Shown here: positions 1 to 7,640 of the stretch, piece by piece
Numbering within the stretch: position 1 is the stretch's first letter
Layout: every line of letters starts with the position of its first letter
NCBI RefSeq assembly: GCF_039994875.1
Contig: NZ_CP121196.1
Location: forward strand, 1,116,001-1,180,000
Direction of reading: 5' to 3'
Source of the DNA: Telmatobacter sp. DSM 110680
GTDB lineage: Bacteria; Acidobacteriota; Terriglobia; Terriglobales; Acidobacteriaceae
DNA length: 64,000 nucleotides
The notes under the pieces: generated by a model
Database searches by the model: none
The model's input: the letters and a program-made list of their open reading frames with translations, nothing else
Told to the model about the DNA's origin: nothing
Position numbers and translations under genes: made by a program

Positions 1-326
1 CCGCGAAGCGCCTTCACCTTCGCCAACCGCTTTTCTTCCTCATCGATGCGGACGGTGATGAACTTGATGATCGGTTCAGAGACGCGCAGACGGCGCTCGA
101 GCTCCAGCACCACGGGGCCACCGGCCTCGATCGTCATCAGGATGTAATTGCCGTCGTTGAACTTGCGCACGAGATAGGCGAGTTTGCGGCGACCCATCTT
201 TTCGACGTTCTTAACCACGCCGCCGCCGTTGGTGACGTTGGTGGTGAAGCCCGCGATCAACTTGTCGACGTCTTCTTCGGCCACATCGGGCCGAACGATG
301 AACATTACCTCATATAAACGAGACAT
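1..326 (-). CDS. rpsF: 30S ribosomal protein S6 (bS6), 3' end cut by window edge
   Basis: The minus strand reads from an ATG at 326 as MSRLYEVMFIVRPDVAEED, the usual S6 N-terminus, followed by GGGVVKNVEKMGRRKLAYLVRKFNDGNYILM, which is the S6 core. S6 binds 16S rRNA with S18 in the small-subunit platform. About 108 residues are visible and the C-terminus lies beyond position 1. An AAGGA sequence sits just upstream of the start. It is the last visible gene of a minus-strand group with pth, rplY and prs; in many bacteria rpsF is followed by rpsR and rplI, which would lie outside this window. The 327-474 gap to pth contains two heptad-repeat tracts. Confidence 0.96.
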   Translation of the reverse strand, partial: MSRLYEVMFIVRPDVAEEDVDKLIAGFTTNVTNGGGVVKNVEKMGRRKLAYLVRKFNDGNYILMTIEAGGPVVLELERRLRVSEPIIKFITVRIDEEEKRLAKVKALR

Positions 327-374
327 CCGTATTCCTTTTCCGCCGGAACCCGCTGGCTCCAGCACGTCGCAAAT

Positions 375-450
375 GCAGTTCGCAGTTCAGAGTTCTTAGT
401 TCACAATTGGGCTGCTTCTTTGCCACGCTGTTCCCTAATCCCTGTTCCCT
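375..450. repeat. two tracts of 7-bp-period repeats in the rpsF-pth gap
   Basis: From 375 to 409 the sequence splits into consecutive heptamers GCAGTTC, GCAGTTC, AGAGTTC, TTAGTTC, ACAATTG, i.e. NNAGTTC repeated. From 430 to 450 a second tract reads GTTCCCT, AATCCCT, GTTCCCT. Both have a strict 7-bp period but unrelated unit sequences. They lie between the start of rpsF and the stop of pth and would be transcribed if the cluster is an operon. The function is unknown. They resemble in style the short tandem heptamer repeats known from cyanobacterial genomes; that comparison is an analogy only. Confidence 0.75.
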
Positions 451-474
451 GCTTCTTTCCTCCGCCGGGTTGTT

Positions 475-1095
475 TTACTCGCGGCGGTTAAATTCGTTCA
501 TTGCCGGCCCCGGACCTTCCCCGATGATGCGCCGTGTGGCCGTTGCCACCTTATCCAGCACCTCATCGAGTTTGACCAAGTCCGCCTTACGCATCGGAGA
601 AAGGAGGTAATCCCTGCCCGGTCTTTTGCTGCCTGCTTCTGGCGGCAAATCCGGACCCACGCCGATACGCAATCGCAGCCACTCCTGGCTGCCCAGGGCA
701 CCGGTTACGCTACGGGCTCCGTTATGTCCCGCGGGCGAACCGCGCTCCCTGATCTTGAATGTCCCCAGCACCAGATCCAACTCGTCGTAAATCACGAGCA
801 GGTCCTTAGCCGGGTCCACCTCGAACTCCCGAATCAGAGCGGCCAGTGATAGCCCGCTGAGATTCATAAATGTCTCCGGCTTGGCCAGGATCGTTTCGCG
901 TCCCGCCAAACGGCAGGTTGCGGTAACGGCCCGGCAGCGCCGGTTCTGGACCACAATACCCTCTTGCTGGGCGATGCGGTCGATAGCCATGAACCCCGCA
1001 TTATGCGGTGTCCATAAATACTCGAGTCCGGGATTGCCGAGCCCCACCACAAGAAAGGGCCCGGTCCGAACTCCGGAATCGCTTGATTCTTCCAC
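475..1095 (-). CDS. pth: Peptidyl-tRNA hydrolase
   Basis: A 206-residue protein that releases peptides from peptidyl-tRNA in the cytoplasm. Family motifs are visible: the GLGNPGLEY segment (residues 19-27), TPHNAGF containing the catalytic histidine near residue 31, the substrate-binding FMNLSG, and the YDELDL aspartate region followed by GSPAGHNG. The start is a GTG at 1095, six bases after the rplY stop, with an AGGGAAG stretch at the end of rplY acting as likely ribosome binding site. The N-terminus is about 12 residues longer than the E. coli enzyme. It lies between rplY and rpsF on the same strand, a common gene order. Confidence 0.95.
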   Translation of the reverse strand: MEESSDSGVRTGPFLVVGLGNPGLEYLWTPHNAGFMAIDRIAQQEGIVVQNRRCRAVTATCRLAGRETILAKPETFMNLSGLSLAALIREFEVDPAKDLLVIYDELDLVLGTFKIRERGSPAGHNGARSVTGALGSQEWLRLRIGVGPDLPPEAGSKRPGRDYLLSPMRKADLVKLDEVLDKVATATRRIIGEGPGPAMNEFNRRE

Positions 1096-1101
1096 CGGTG
1101 C

Positions 1102-1815
1102 TTACTTCTTCCCTCCGGCGGCTGGGGGCTTGGCAGCGCCTTCCGCAGCGGCAGGCTCTCCCTTACCCTTCTTGGCCACTTCGGGCTCGGTAGGTGTCGC
1201 ACCGGCCTCGCCAGCCACAGGCAACTCGCCCTCGGCAGGAGCAGCAACAACTTCTTCACGAATCGAAACCACGTGTGCCACGGTCGCGTCTTCGTTGTTC
1301 AGGTACTTGATCTTTTCCGAGTGCGGCAAATCGCTGACACGGAGAACTCCATGCATGGCGAGTTCGCTTACATCGACGTCGATGTGGTTCGGGATGTCGG
1401 CGGGGAGGCACTCGATCTCGACTTCGCGGAGAACCTGATCGAGGATTCCGCCTTCGGTTTTCACGCCGACCGGGATCCCGAGCAGCTTGACGCGGACACT
1501 GACGCGGAGAACCTTGTCGAGCGCGATGCGCTTCATGTCGATGTGGATCAGCTTGTCCTTGATCGGCTCGCGTTGCGAATCCACGATCATGGCCTTGGCA
1601 GGCGGAATGCCTGCGACTTCGATATCGAAGATGGTGTTCTGGCCGGTCTCGGAGAAGAGAATTCGCGAGATCTGCTTGGGGTCGACTTCAACGGCGACCG
1701 CATCGTGACCTGCACCATAAAGGACAGCAGGAATTCTTCCGGCGACACGCACGCGGCGTGCGGCATTCTTATTGAACTTGCCCTCACGGGGCTTGGCTAC
1801 GACAACTTCAGGCAT
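1102..1815 (-). CDS. rplY: 50S ribosomal protein L25 / general stress protein Ctc (bL25)
   Basis: A 237-residue protein beginning MPEVVVAKPREGKFNKNAARRVR, with the L25 5S-rRNA-binding domain (residues 1-95, including GRIPAVLYGAG and KQISRILF) and the C-terminal TL5/CTC beta domain (about 100-190). The last 40 residues are a low-complexity Ala/Pro/Glu/Lys tail, usual for long Ctc-type L25. An AAGAGAGA sequence precedes the ATG. It lies just upstream of pth. The 176-bp gap to prs contains an inverted heptad-repeat element. Confidence 0.95.
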   Translation of the reverse strand: MPEVVVAKPREGKFNKNAARRVRVAGRIPAVLYGAGHDAVAVEVDPKQISRILFSETGQNTIFDIEVAGIPPAKAMIVDSQREPIKDKLIHIDMKRIALDKVLRVSVRVKLLGIPVGVKTEGGILDQVLREVEIECLPADIPNHIDVDVSELAMHGVLRVSDLPHSEKIKYLNNEDATVAHVVSIREEVVAAPAEGELPVAGEAGATPTEPEVAKKGKGEPAAAEGAAKPPAAGGKK

Positions 1816-1880
1816 TCGAATCTCTCTTTTCTGTATTCGGGCACGGGCATTTTGAGTGCCGCTCCCTTTGTGAAGAAGCC

Positions 1881-1987
1881 AGTGATCAGTGAACAGTCGT
1901 CAGTGGTCAGTGAAAAACGACGACGACAACCGGTTGAAGCTCACTAGCTCGTTGATGTTCTGATCACTGATCACCGATCACTGACCA
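1881..1987. repeat. inverted pair of heptamer arrays between prs and rplY
   Basis: The left arm (1881-1908) is four head-to-tail heptamers, AGTGATC, AGTGAAC, AGTCGTC, AGTGGTC, running into AGTG. The right arm (1960-1987) is CTGATCA, CTGATCA, CCGATCA, CTGACCA, the same unit in the opposite orientation. The 51 bp between them hold no similar repeat. In RNA or single-stranded DNA the arms could pair into a long imperfect hairpin. A similar arrangement occurs at 29307-29399. It fills most of the rplY-prs gap, starting 4 bp from the prs stop codon. Function unknown. Confidence 0.8.
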
Positions 1988-1991
1988 CTTC

Positions 1992-3086
1992 TCAAGAGAA
2001 CAACGTACTGACGCTGGTCTCCATGTGAATGCTCTCAATTGCCGCGCCTAGCAAGCCGGCGATGGAGAGCACTTTAATCTTGGGCAACTTCTGGGCCGCT
2101 TCGCGCAAGGGAATGGTGTTGGTGACAACCACCTGCTCGAGGCGCGAGTTGGCAATTCTGTCGATGGCCGGGCCCGAAAGCACCGCGTGGCTGGCACAGG
2201 CATAAACGGCGGCTGCGCCGTTGGCATAAAGTGCATCGACGGTTTTCACGAGGGTACCGGCGGTGTCGATAATGTCGTCGATGATAAGAGCGGTCTTGCC
2301 TGCCACGTCTCCGACGACGTTCATCACTTCAGCAACATTGATGTCAGTGCGGCGCTTGTCGACGATGGCCAGTGGGGCGCCCATCTTCTGTGCAAAGTGT
2401 CGCGCACGCTCCACGCCGCCTGCATCCGGCGAAACCACGGTTAGGTTGGGCAGAGCGAGCGAGCGGAAGTGGCTGACCAGCACCGGGCTGGCAAACATGT
2501 GATCTACAGGAATATTGAAGAAGCCTTGAATCTGCGCCGCGTGCAGGTCGACGAAAAGAGCGCGGTTGGCGCCGGCGGTGGTCAGCAGGTCGGCGATCAG
2601 CTTGGCGCTTATCGCAACGCGAGGACGGTCTTTCCGATCCTGGCGCGCATATCCGTAATAAGGGACCACGGCGGTAATGCGGGCTGCCGAGGCGCGCTTG
2701 AGGGCGTCGATCATGACCAGCAGTTCCATCAGGTTCTGGTCGACGGGATAGCAGGTGGGCTGGACGACAAAGACGTCAACGCCGCGGACGTTCTCAAGCA
2801 GCTGGAAGTAGACCTCGCCATCAGCGAAACGCTGCAGCTTAACTTCGCCGACAGGGACGCCGATGTGCCGCCCGATCTCTTCTGACAGGGGGCGGTTCGC
2901 CGTTCCGCTGAAAAGCTTGAAGCGGCGGTCCTCGCTGAGATTGCGAGTCCGCTTGCGCTCAGGTGCCGGTTTGGCATCCTTGCCTTTCCCGTCCGGGGCT
3001 TGACCGGGGTTGGGCTGCTTATTCGCGTCGCCCGCGCCGGGTGTCTGCTTGTCTTCCAACGTTTCTGTCACCGTTCCTATTTCCAT
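1992..3086 (-). CDS. prs: Ribose-phosphate pyrophosphokinase (PRPP synthetase)
   Basis: Makes PRPP from ribose 5-phosphate and ATP for nucleotide, His and Trp synthesis. The 364-residue product has the Prs core from about residue 55 (RRFKLFSGTANRPLSEEI), the PYYGYARQDRK loop, and the PRPP-binding IIDDIIDTAGT motif near residue 280. The first 54 residues are a hydrophilic Pro/Lys/Gly-rich extension that most Prs proteins lack; the start is nevertheless well supported because a perfect GGAGGT lies 8 bases upstream of the ATG at 3086. It follows tRNA-Gln and ispE on the same strand, as in many bacteria. Confidence 0.96.
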   Translation of the reverse strand: MEIGTVTETLEDKQTPGAGDANKQPNPGQAPDGKGKDAKPAPERKRTRNLSEDRRFKLFSGTANRPLSEEIGRHIGVPVGEVKLQRFADGEVYFQLLENVRGVDVFVVQPTCYPVDQNLMELLVMIDALKRASAARITAVVPYYGYARQDRKDRPRVAISAKLIADLLTTAGANRALFVDLHAAQIQGFFNIPVDHMFASPVLVSHFRSLALPNLTVVSPDAGGVERARHFAQKMGAPLAIVDKRRTDINVAEVMNVVGDVAGKTALIIDDIIDTAGTLVKTVDALYANGAAAVYACASHAVLSGPAIDRIANSRLEQVVVTNTIPLREAAQKLPKIKVLSIAGLLGAAIESIHMETSVSTLFS

Positions 3087-3143
3087 TTCCGATTACCTCC
3101 AAGCTGGTTGGCTTTGGCTGCATTCCGGTCGTGCTCAAAAAAC

Positions 3144-3217
3144 TGGCTGGGCGACTAGGATTCGAACCTAGACAAGTGCCTCCAAAGGGCACTGTCCTAC
3201 CATTAGACGATCGCCCA
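3144..3217 (-). tRNA. tRNA-Gln (anticodon TTG)
   Basis: The minus strand folds into a complete cloverleaf: acceptor TGGGCGA pairs with TCGCCCA, the anticodon stem GTGCC/GGCAC encloses the loop CTTTGGA with anticodon TTG, and the T arm has stem CTAGG and loop TTCGAAT. The 3' CCA is encoded. It lies between ispE and prs. Confidence 0.97.
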
Positions 3218-3295
3218 ACTTCAAGAAAATTCGGGGTTATCCGAATGTCCTGATTGGCAGCCGTTCGCGAGTCTCTCTCCCGCCCAGCCGGGCTG

Positions 3296-4423
3296 TCAAC
3301 CTTGTTGCCGCACAAGCATCTTTGCCCAATACTCCGAGCGCGGCAGGGTACGCGTGATCTGGCTCTCGACGCCCGCCGCAGTCAGCCTGTTTTGGGCTGC
3401 CTGTGCATCTCCGCGGGTCAGGTACAACCCGAAAAGAGCTGAACCGGACCCGGACAGCGAAGCATGAATGGCTGCCTCCGGAGTGCCGGTGGCCGCAAGA
3501 AGGCGCTTGATTTCTGCAAGGGAGGGATGCTGGGGAAACACGACCCGTTCGAAGTCGTTTTGGATCCAGCTACTGATCCCGGTGCGGACAAGCGCGGACT
3601 CTTGTGGTCCGGCCAGGTCCCCAGCCAAGCCAGGGACACCGGAGGAGCCTGGTTCATGCTGACCTTGCGGGATTGCTCCCGCGAAGGCGCTGGCATAAGC
3701 GCGGCTCAACTGTTCCAGTCTATCTTCTGACGCATCAGCGGTCAAACCTTCTGTGGCGCAGAGAGCGTCCCAGTCGCGGAAGGCTTGGGGCGTGGAGACG
3801 CCGACGGGTGGAAGGGCGACGACGCACCACACCTTTTCAAAGTCTGGCAGGGGGAAAACACTCTGCCCGTGGTCCCGACCGAGCACGGCGCCACCGACCA
3901 GAAATAATGGCACATCGGAGCCAACTTTCTCAGCCAGTTGAAGTTGGCGCCCAGGCCAATTGCCACCCCCCAGACCTATGTCGATCAGAAGATCATCGAG
4001 GTCGGAGCTGGAATCTCCGTGCCTCGAAAAAACCGGAAAGGTGGGAGCGGATGTTGGCGGCAGACCGAGTTCTGCTTCCAGGCCGATCATCGCTGCGATC
4101 GCGTTGGCGGAACCAGCTCCTAATCCTCCCTGGACGGGAAGCCGTTTTTCGATATGGATGGAGACACTTGCGGGAGTGCCGAGAGCCTCTAACTCGAGGG
4201 CCACCATCTTATACGCAGTGTTGCGGTTATCTGTCGGAACCCGACGGTCGTTGGAGGTCAGGCGGATCGATGTCGCCGCAGCCGCCTCTGCGGATACGGT
4301 AACAAGGTCATGCAGTTCAAGAGTCTGATAAACAGTGGCAAGCTCATGAAAACCGTCCGGCCGCGGCGCACCTATATAGAGGCCGAGATTGATCTTGGCG
4401 TGCGATCGGACAGTGGTGGGCAT
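3296..4423 (-). CDS. ispE: 4-diphosphocytidyl-2-C-methyl-D-erythritol kinase
   Basis: GHMP-family kinase of the non-mevalonate isoprenoid pathway. The start was placed at the ATG at 4423 because MPTTVRSHAKINLGLYIG aligns with the family N-terminus; a longer open frame upstream has no family similarity. Key features: SHAKINL with the catalytic lysine (residue 10), the ATP-binding PVQGGLGAGSANAIA (96-110), GSDVP with the catalytic aspartate (170), and the C-terminal SLSGSGSALFG (322-332). At 375 residues it is about 80 longer than usual; the excess lies in two low-complexity insertions at roughly residues 124-162 and 250-286. It is divergent from the aspartyl protease gene and is the most upstream gene of the minus-strand cluster. 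Confidence 0.94.
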   Translation of the reverse strand: MPTTVRSHAKINLGLYIGAPRPDGFHELATVYQTLELHDLVTVSAEAAAATSIRLTSNDRRVPTDNRNTAYKMVALELEALGTPASVSIHIEKRLPVQGGLGAGSANAIAAMIGLEAELGLPPTSAPTFPVFSRHGDSSSDLDDLLIDIGLGGGNWPGRQLQLAEKVGSDVPLFLVGGAVLGRDHGQSVFPLPDFEKVWCVVALPPVGVSTPQAFRDWDALCATEGLTADASEDRLEQLSRAYASAFAGAIPQGQHEPGSSGVPGLAGDLAGPQESALVRTGISSWIQNDFERVVFPQHPSLAEIKRLLAATGTPEAAIHASLSGSGSALFGLYLTRGDAQAAQNRLTAAGVESQITRTLPRSEYWAKMLVRQQG

Positions 4424-4568
4424 ACCGGTCCATTGTAGAGCGGGTCCGTACTGGTGTTCGCTCGCCGTTTTCTGCAACTTAAACGAACCGTCAACGCAAA
4501 ATGCTCGTAGAATCAGGTTGCGTTTTGGATACCCGTCGCGCTGAGCACGCGCGCGAGAGGACAATGCC

Positions 4569-5579
4569 ATGCCTGCCCCGGGCAAAGTCGCATTCGGATT
4601 CATGCTGCGTTGCGGCTGTGCGTTCCTGCTGTGTTTCGTTGTCTGGAGTGCATACGGTCAGGGGCCGGTACCGCAATCTTCCGCAGTTCAGAAGTCCGCA
4701 GTTCCATCCGAGGTCTACTCCACTCCAATTGAACTCATTCACGACAAGCCCTACGTTTCCGTAATGGTGAATGGCCGAGGACCTTTTCGATTCCTCATCG
4801 ATACGGGAACCGGAGGTCAGGCGCTGATTACGCGCGAGTTGGCGGAGGAGCTACTTCTGCCGGTCACGGGGCATGCGCATTTGACAGACGCAAGCGGCCT
4901 CGGCGAACAACGCTCCGAGACCACCTGGATCGGCTCTTTGAAGCTTGCTGGTGTGGAGTTTTCAGATGTCGAAGCGGTAGTCCACAACCTCTATGGCGAT
5001 GCGAACTGCCAGGGGGTTCTAGGGTTCACGCTCTTCGAAGACTACCTGCTGACGCTGGACTTTCCGGGACGCAGGTTAACGTTGATGAGCGGGGAAATCC
5101 GTGAAGATTCAGACGGATCGGTGCTGCCTTTTCGAATGCCGGATGGTGTCCCTATTGTGCATCTCAAGATAGGGGAGCGGCAGTTGGACGCACAAATTGA
5201 TTCGGGTGGTACCGGGCTGAGTGTGCCTCAGAAGGACTCGGCAGAACTGAAATTCCAGGAGACGCCTGTGGCTTTTGCCACGGGCGAATCGGTTTCCACG
5301 AGATTCGAAATCAAGGCAGCCCGCCTGCAACCGGATGTTAGGCTTGGCCGGTACATATTCAGGCATGCATTTGTCGAGATTAATGCTGCGTTCCCACTCG
5401 TGAACATTGGTTCGACGCCTCTGCAGCATTTCATCGTCACATTCGATCAAATCAACGAACTGGTGCGCCTGCATTCAAGCGAGGACACGCTGCGCCTGGA
5501 TGCGTCTCCGTCTACGATGCAGTTGCTCAATGAGCATCAGCAGCAGCAATCAGATAACAAACTGGTGCCAGTGGGATGA
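4569..5579 (+). CDS. Exported retropepsin-like aspartyl protease
   Basis: A 336-residue protein with a hydrophobic N-terminal segment (about residues 8-29) that looks like a signal peptide. It has two aspartic protease motifs: FLIDTGTGGQ near residue 79 and AQIDSGGTG near residue 214, so both halves needed for a pseudo-symmetric active site are present in one chain. GAGAGG lies 8 bases before the ATG. Residues 37-49 (QSSAVQKSAVPSE) are encoded by a stretch that repeats the GCAGTTC heptamer seen upstream of rpsF. Its physiological substrate cannot be told from sequence. It converges with the cupin gene 17 bp downstream. Confidence 0.8.
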   Translation: MPAPGKVAFGFMLRCGCAFLLCFVVWSAYGQGPVPQSSAVQKSAVPSEVYSTPIELIHDKPYVSVMVNGRGPFRFLIDTGTGGQALITRELAEELLLPVTGHAHLTDASGLGEQRSETTWIGSLKLAGVEFSDVEAVVHNLYGDANCQGVLGFTLFEDYLLTLDFPGRRLTLMSGEIREDSDGSVLPFRMPDGVPIVHLKIGERQLDAQIDSGGTGLSVPQKDSAELKFQETPVAFATGESVSTRFEIKAARLQPDVRLGRYIFRHAFVEINAAFPLVNIGSTPLQHFIVTFDQINELVRLHSSEDTLRLDASPSTMQLLNEHQQQQSDNKLVPVG

Positions 5580-5596
5580 AAGCAGCAGACGGCAAT

Positions 5597-5971
5597 TCAG
5601 TGCTCCTTCTCTAGCTCTACAACCATTACTTCTATCGGATCTTTTCCCACATTAACGTCTGCGTGCTCGGTGCCGGGAGAATTCGCGGGAAGCCAGTAGG
5701 CGTGGCCGGTTTCCCAAATATGCTCTTCGGAACTCCCACTCTTTTCAACAATTTTCATGGTGCCACCGCGGAGCGCAATGATAACGCGGGGATGATCGTG
5801 GCGATGCATGGTCAGGGGTGCGTTGGGATACACAAGCGATCGCCACACCTTGACATCTTCATTTTCAAATTGCGGAAATCGCTGCGATGCGGGCTGCTGT
5901 GAACGCATCACGAGGACGGCTCCGGCACAGCCTAGAAGAGCTACGAGAACGTGAGTGGCGATCCTCTTCAT
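5597..5971 (-). CDS. Exported small cupin-fold protein
   Basis: A 124-residue protein with an N-terminal hydrophobic segment (residues 4-22) that could be a signal peptide or membrane anchor. The body is a single cupin barrel: PNAPLTMHRHDHPRVIIALRGG gives the HxH metal-binding pattern, and GHAYWLPANSPGTEH the second cupin motif. Metal binding is likely; a catalytic activity cannot be assigned. A convergent aspartyl protease lies downstream, and another exported cupin is encoded divergently from 6149. Confidence 0.7.
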   Translation of the reverse strand: MKRIATHVLVALLGCAGAVLVMRSQQPASQRFPQFENEDVKVWRSLVYPNAPLTMHRHDHPRVIIALRGGTMKIVEKSGSSEEHIWETGHAYWLPANSPGTEHADVNVGKDPIEVMVVELEKEH

Positions 5972-6148
5972 TCGGTTCCCTCAGTGGCGAAAGTCTAACA
6001 TCGCGATTTCGAATTTCGTTGCGATTCATTGGCGGGGTAATTAGGCTTGAAGCGATCTTTCCCAGGTTCTCGGTCAATTCAGAAACTCCTCAACGCAGAT
6101 TTGAGCTTTAGTCGATGCGGTTCGAGATTCCTCTGAGGTTTCAGCATC

Positions 6149-6700
6149 ATGAAGCGTCGTTCCTTTCTTAAAAGCGCGGCCGCATCGTTTCCATTCGCGG
6201 GATTCGACCCGACAGTCTTTGCCACTTCGGGCGTGGACCAACCGAACCAGGGTGAGGTCATTAGCGCGGGGAAAGACCGCCTCGGCGAAGTGCATTCACG
6301 AGGCTACAGCACGATCCTGTTCAAGGTGTTACCGCGGGAGACGAGTAACGGGCTCTTTGTGATTGAGCACATAAACCTGGTGAATGGAGGTCCGCCGCTG
6401 CATAAACATCTGTACCAGGAGGAGTATTTTTATCTAATTTCAGGCGAGGTGCGGTTTGCAGTGGGCGACAAGCGTTTGACGCTTGGCGCCGGCGACTCGA
6501 TTCTCGGCCCGCGCGGCATCCCACACACCTTTGCGGCAGTGGAGGGGAAGCGGAGCCATCTGCTGATCTCGTTCTCGCCGGCGGGGAAGATGGAAGACTT
6601 TCTGCGCGATACGGCAGTGCCCAATCCACCCGTACAGGATGCGGAGTTCTTTCGCCGATACGGGATGGAGTTGGTGGGGCCATCGCCATTCATGGCTTAG
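6149..6700 (+). CDS. Tat-exported cupin domain protein
   Basis: A 183-residue protein starting MKRRSFLKSAAASF, a twin-arginine signal (RRSFLK), followed by a cupin domain: GPPLHKHLYQEEYFYLISGEVRF supplies HxH and Glu ligands, and GDSILGPRGIPHTF the third histidine. The protein would be folded with its metal in the cytoplasm and then exported. The catalytic role is unknown; such proteins range from dioxygenases to isomerases and binding proteins. It is divergent from the smaller exported cupin. Confidence 0.75.
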   Translation: MKRRSFLKSAAASFPFAGFDPTVFATSGVDQPNQGEVISAGKDRLGEVHSRGYSTILFKVLPRETSNGLFVIEHINLVNGGPPLHKHLYQEEYFYLISGEVRFAVGDKRLTLGAGDSILGPRGIPHTFAAVEGKRSHLLISFSPAGKMEDFLRDTAVPNPPVQDAEFFRRYGMELVGPSPFMA

Positions 6701-6837
6701 GTTATCCGCCGTGGTCAAATGAGTTTGAGGCAACGTGAGAAATTCATCGGACACCCAGCATCCATGACGAACTTGGTCTACACTGGTGCCGCATGACCGA
6801 CCGTGCTTTTCAGGCACGAGAAAGGCGAACAATACAT

Positions 6838-7590
6838 ATGAAGAAAATCATCCACGGCATTTTGGTGGTCGCAGCGATGGCATACGCGGTGTCAATGAAT
6901 GGCCAGACTGCGCCGCGCATAACAGCAGCCGAACCTGCGCCCACGGCAGACGAGATTGTCGGCAAGTATGTTGACGCGATTGGTGGGAAAGATGCAATCA
7001 GCAAGGTGAAGTCCGTTTACACCGAGAGTTCGATTGCAATGATGGGCGGCGATAATCCAAGCACCACCACGCTGGTGGATGGTGTGGGCTTCAAGAACGA
7101 GACAGATTTCAACGGCACGAAGATCGTGCAATGCTTTACCAGCAAAGGCGGATGGAGCGTCAACCCCATGGCGGGCGCTGCGAGCCCCACACCCATGCCG
7201 GAAGACATCTACAACGCTGGTAAAGGTCAGATCAACGTAGGCGGGCCGCTCTATGACTATGCTGCCAAGGGCAACAAAATTGAGCTGTTTGGCAAAGATG
7301 GCAATGCCTGGAAGATCAAGTTGACGTCGAAAGAGAATGTCGAAACCGTGTTTCTTATCGACTCAACTTCGTTCCTGATAACCGCGGTCAAAACTAAGGG
7401 CAAGATGCAGGATCAGGACGTTGATATCACGACCAAGCTCTCGGATTACCGGAAGACTGACGTGGGTTACATGGTCCCTTATGCGATCGATGTCGACCTC
7501 GGTGGACAATTTAACCTTACGGTCACCGTGAAAAAGGTTGAACTGAACAAGACGATCGATCCGGCCGTCTTTGAGATGCCGAAATCTTAG
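6838..7590 (+). CDS. Exported LolA/lipoprotein-sorting-like protein
   Basis: A 250-residue protein starting MKKIIHGILVVAAMAYAVSMNGQTA, a typical signal peptide. The rest reads TADEIVGKYVDAIGGKDAISKVKSVYTESS and a long beta-rich region with PLYDYAAKGNKIELFGK, the pattern of the LolA/LppX-like half-barrel proteins that bind lipids or lipoproteins in the periplasm. An upstream in-frame ATG at 6793 exists, but the start at 6838 gives a clean signal peptide. Such proteins are numerous in Acidobacteriota and few are characterised, so only the fold is inferred. It converges with the isomerase gene. Confidence 0.6.
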   Translation: MKKIIHGILVVAAMAYAVSMNGQTAPRITAAEPAPTADEIVGKYVDAIGGKDAISKVKSVYTESSIAMMGGDNPSTTTLVDGVGFKNETDFNGTKIVQCFTSKGGWSVNPMAGAASPTPMPEDIYNAGKGQINVGGPLYDYAAKGNKIELFGKDGNAWKIKLTSKENVETVFLIDSTSFLITAVKTKGKMQDQDVDITTKLSDYRKTDVGYMVPYAIDVDLGGQFNLTVTVKKVELNKTIDPAVFEMPKS

Positions 7591-7640
7591 AATGTCCGAT
7601 AGGCCGACGCTTATTGTGTGAGAGTGCCATTTCGGACGAT

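Noticed and set aside
1273..1947. 224-codon frame on the plus strand across rplY
   Set aside because: It is antisense to a well-supported ribosomal protein gene, has no domain and reflects GC-rich codon bias. Similar long frames opposite ispE (3604-4302), the LigD-type gene (27061-28008) and the GH3 gene (31968-32693) were rejected for the same reason.
1881..1987. CRISPR array
   Set aside because: Units are only 7 bp, head-to-tail with no unique spacers, and no cas gene is present in the window.
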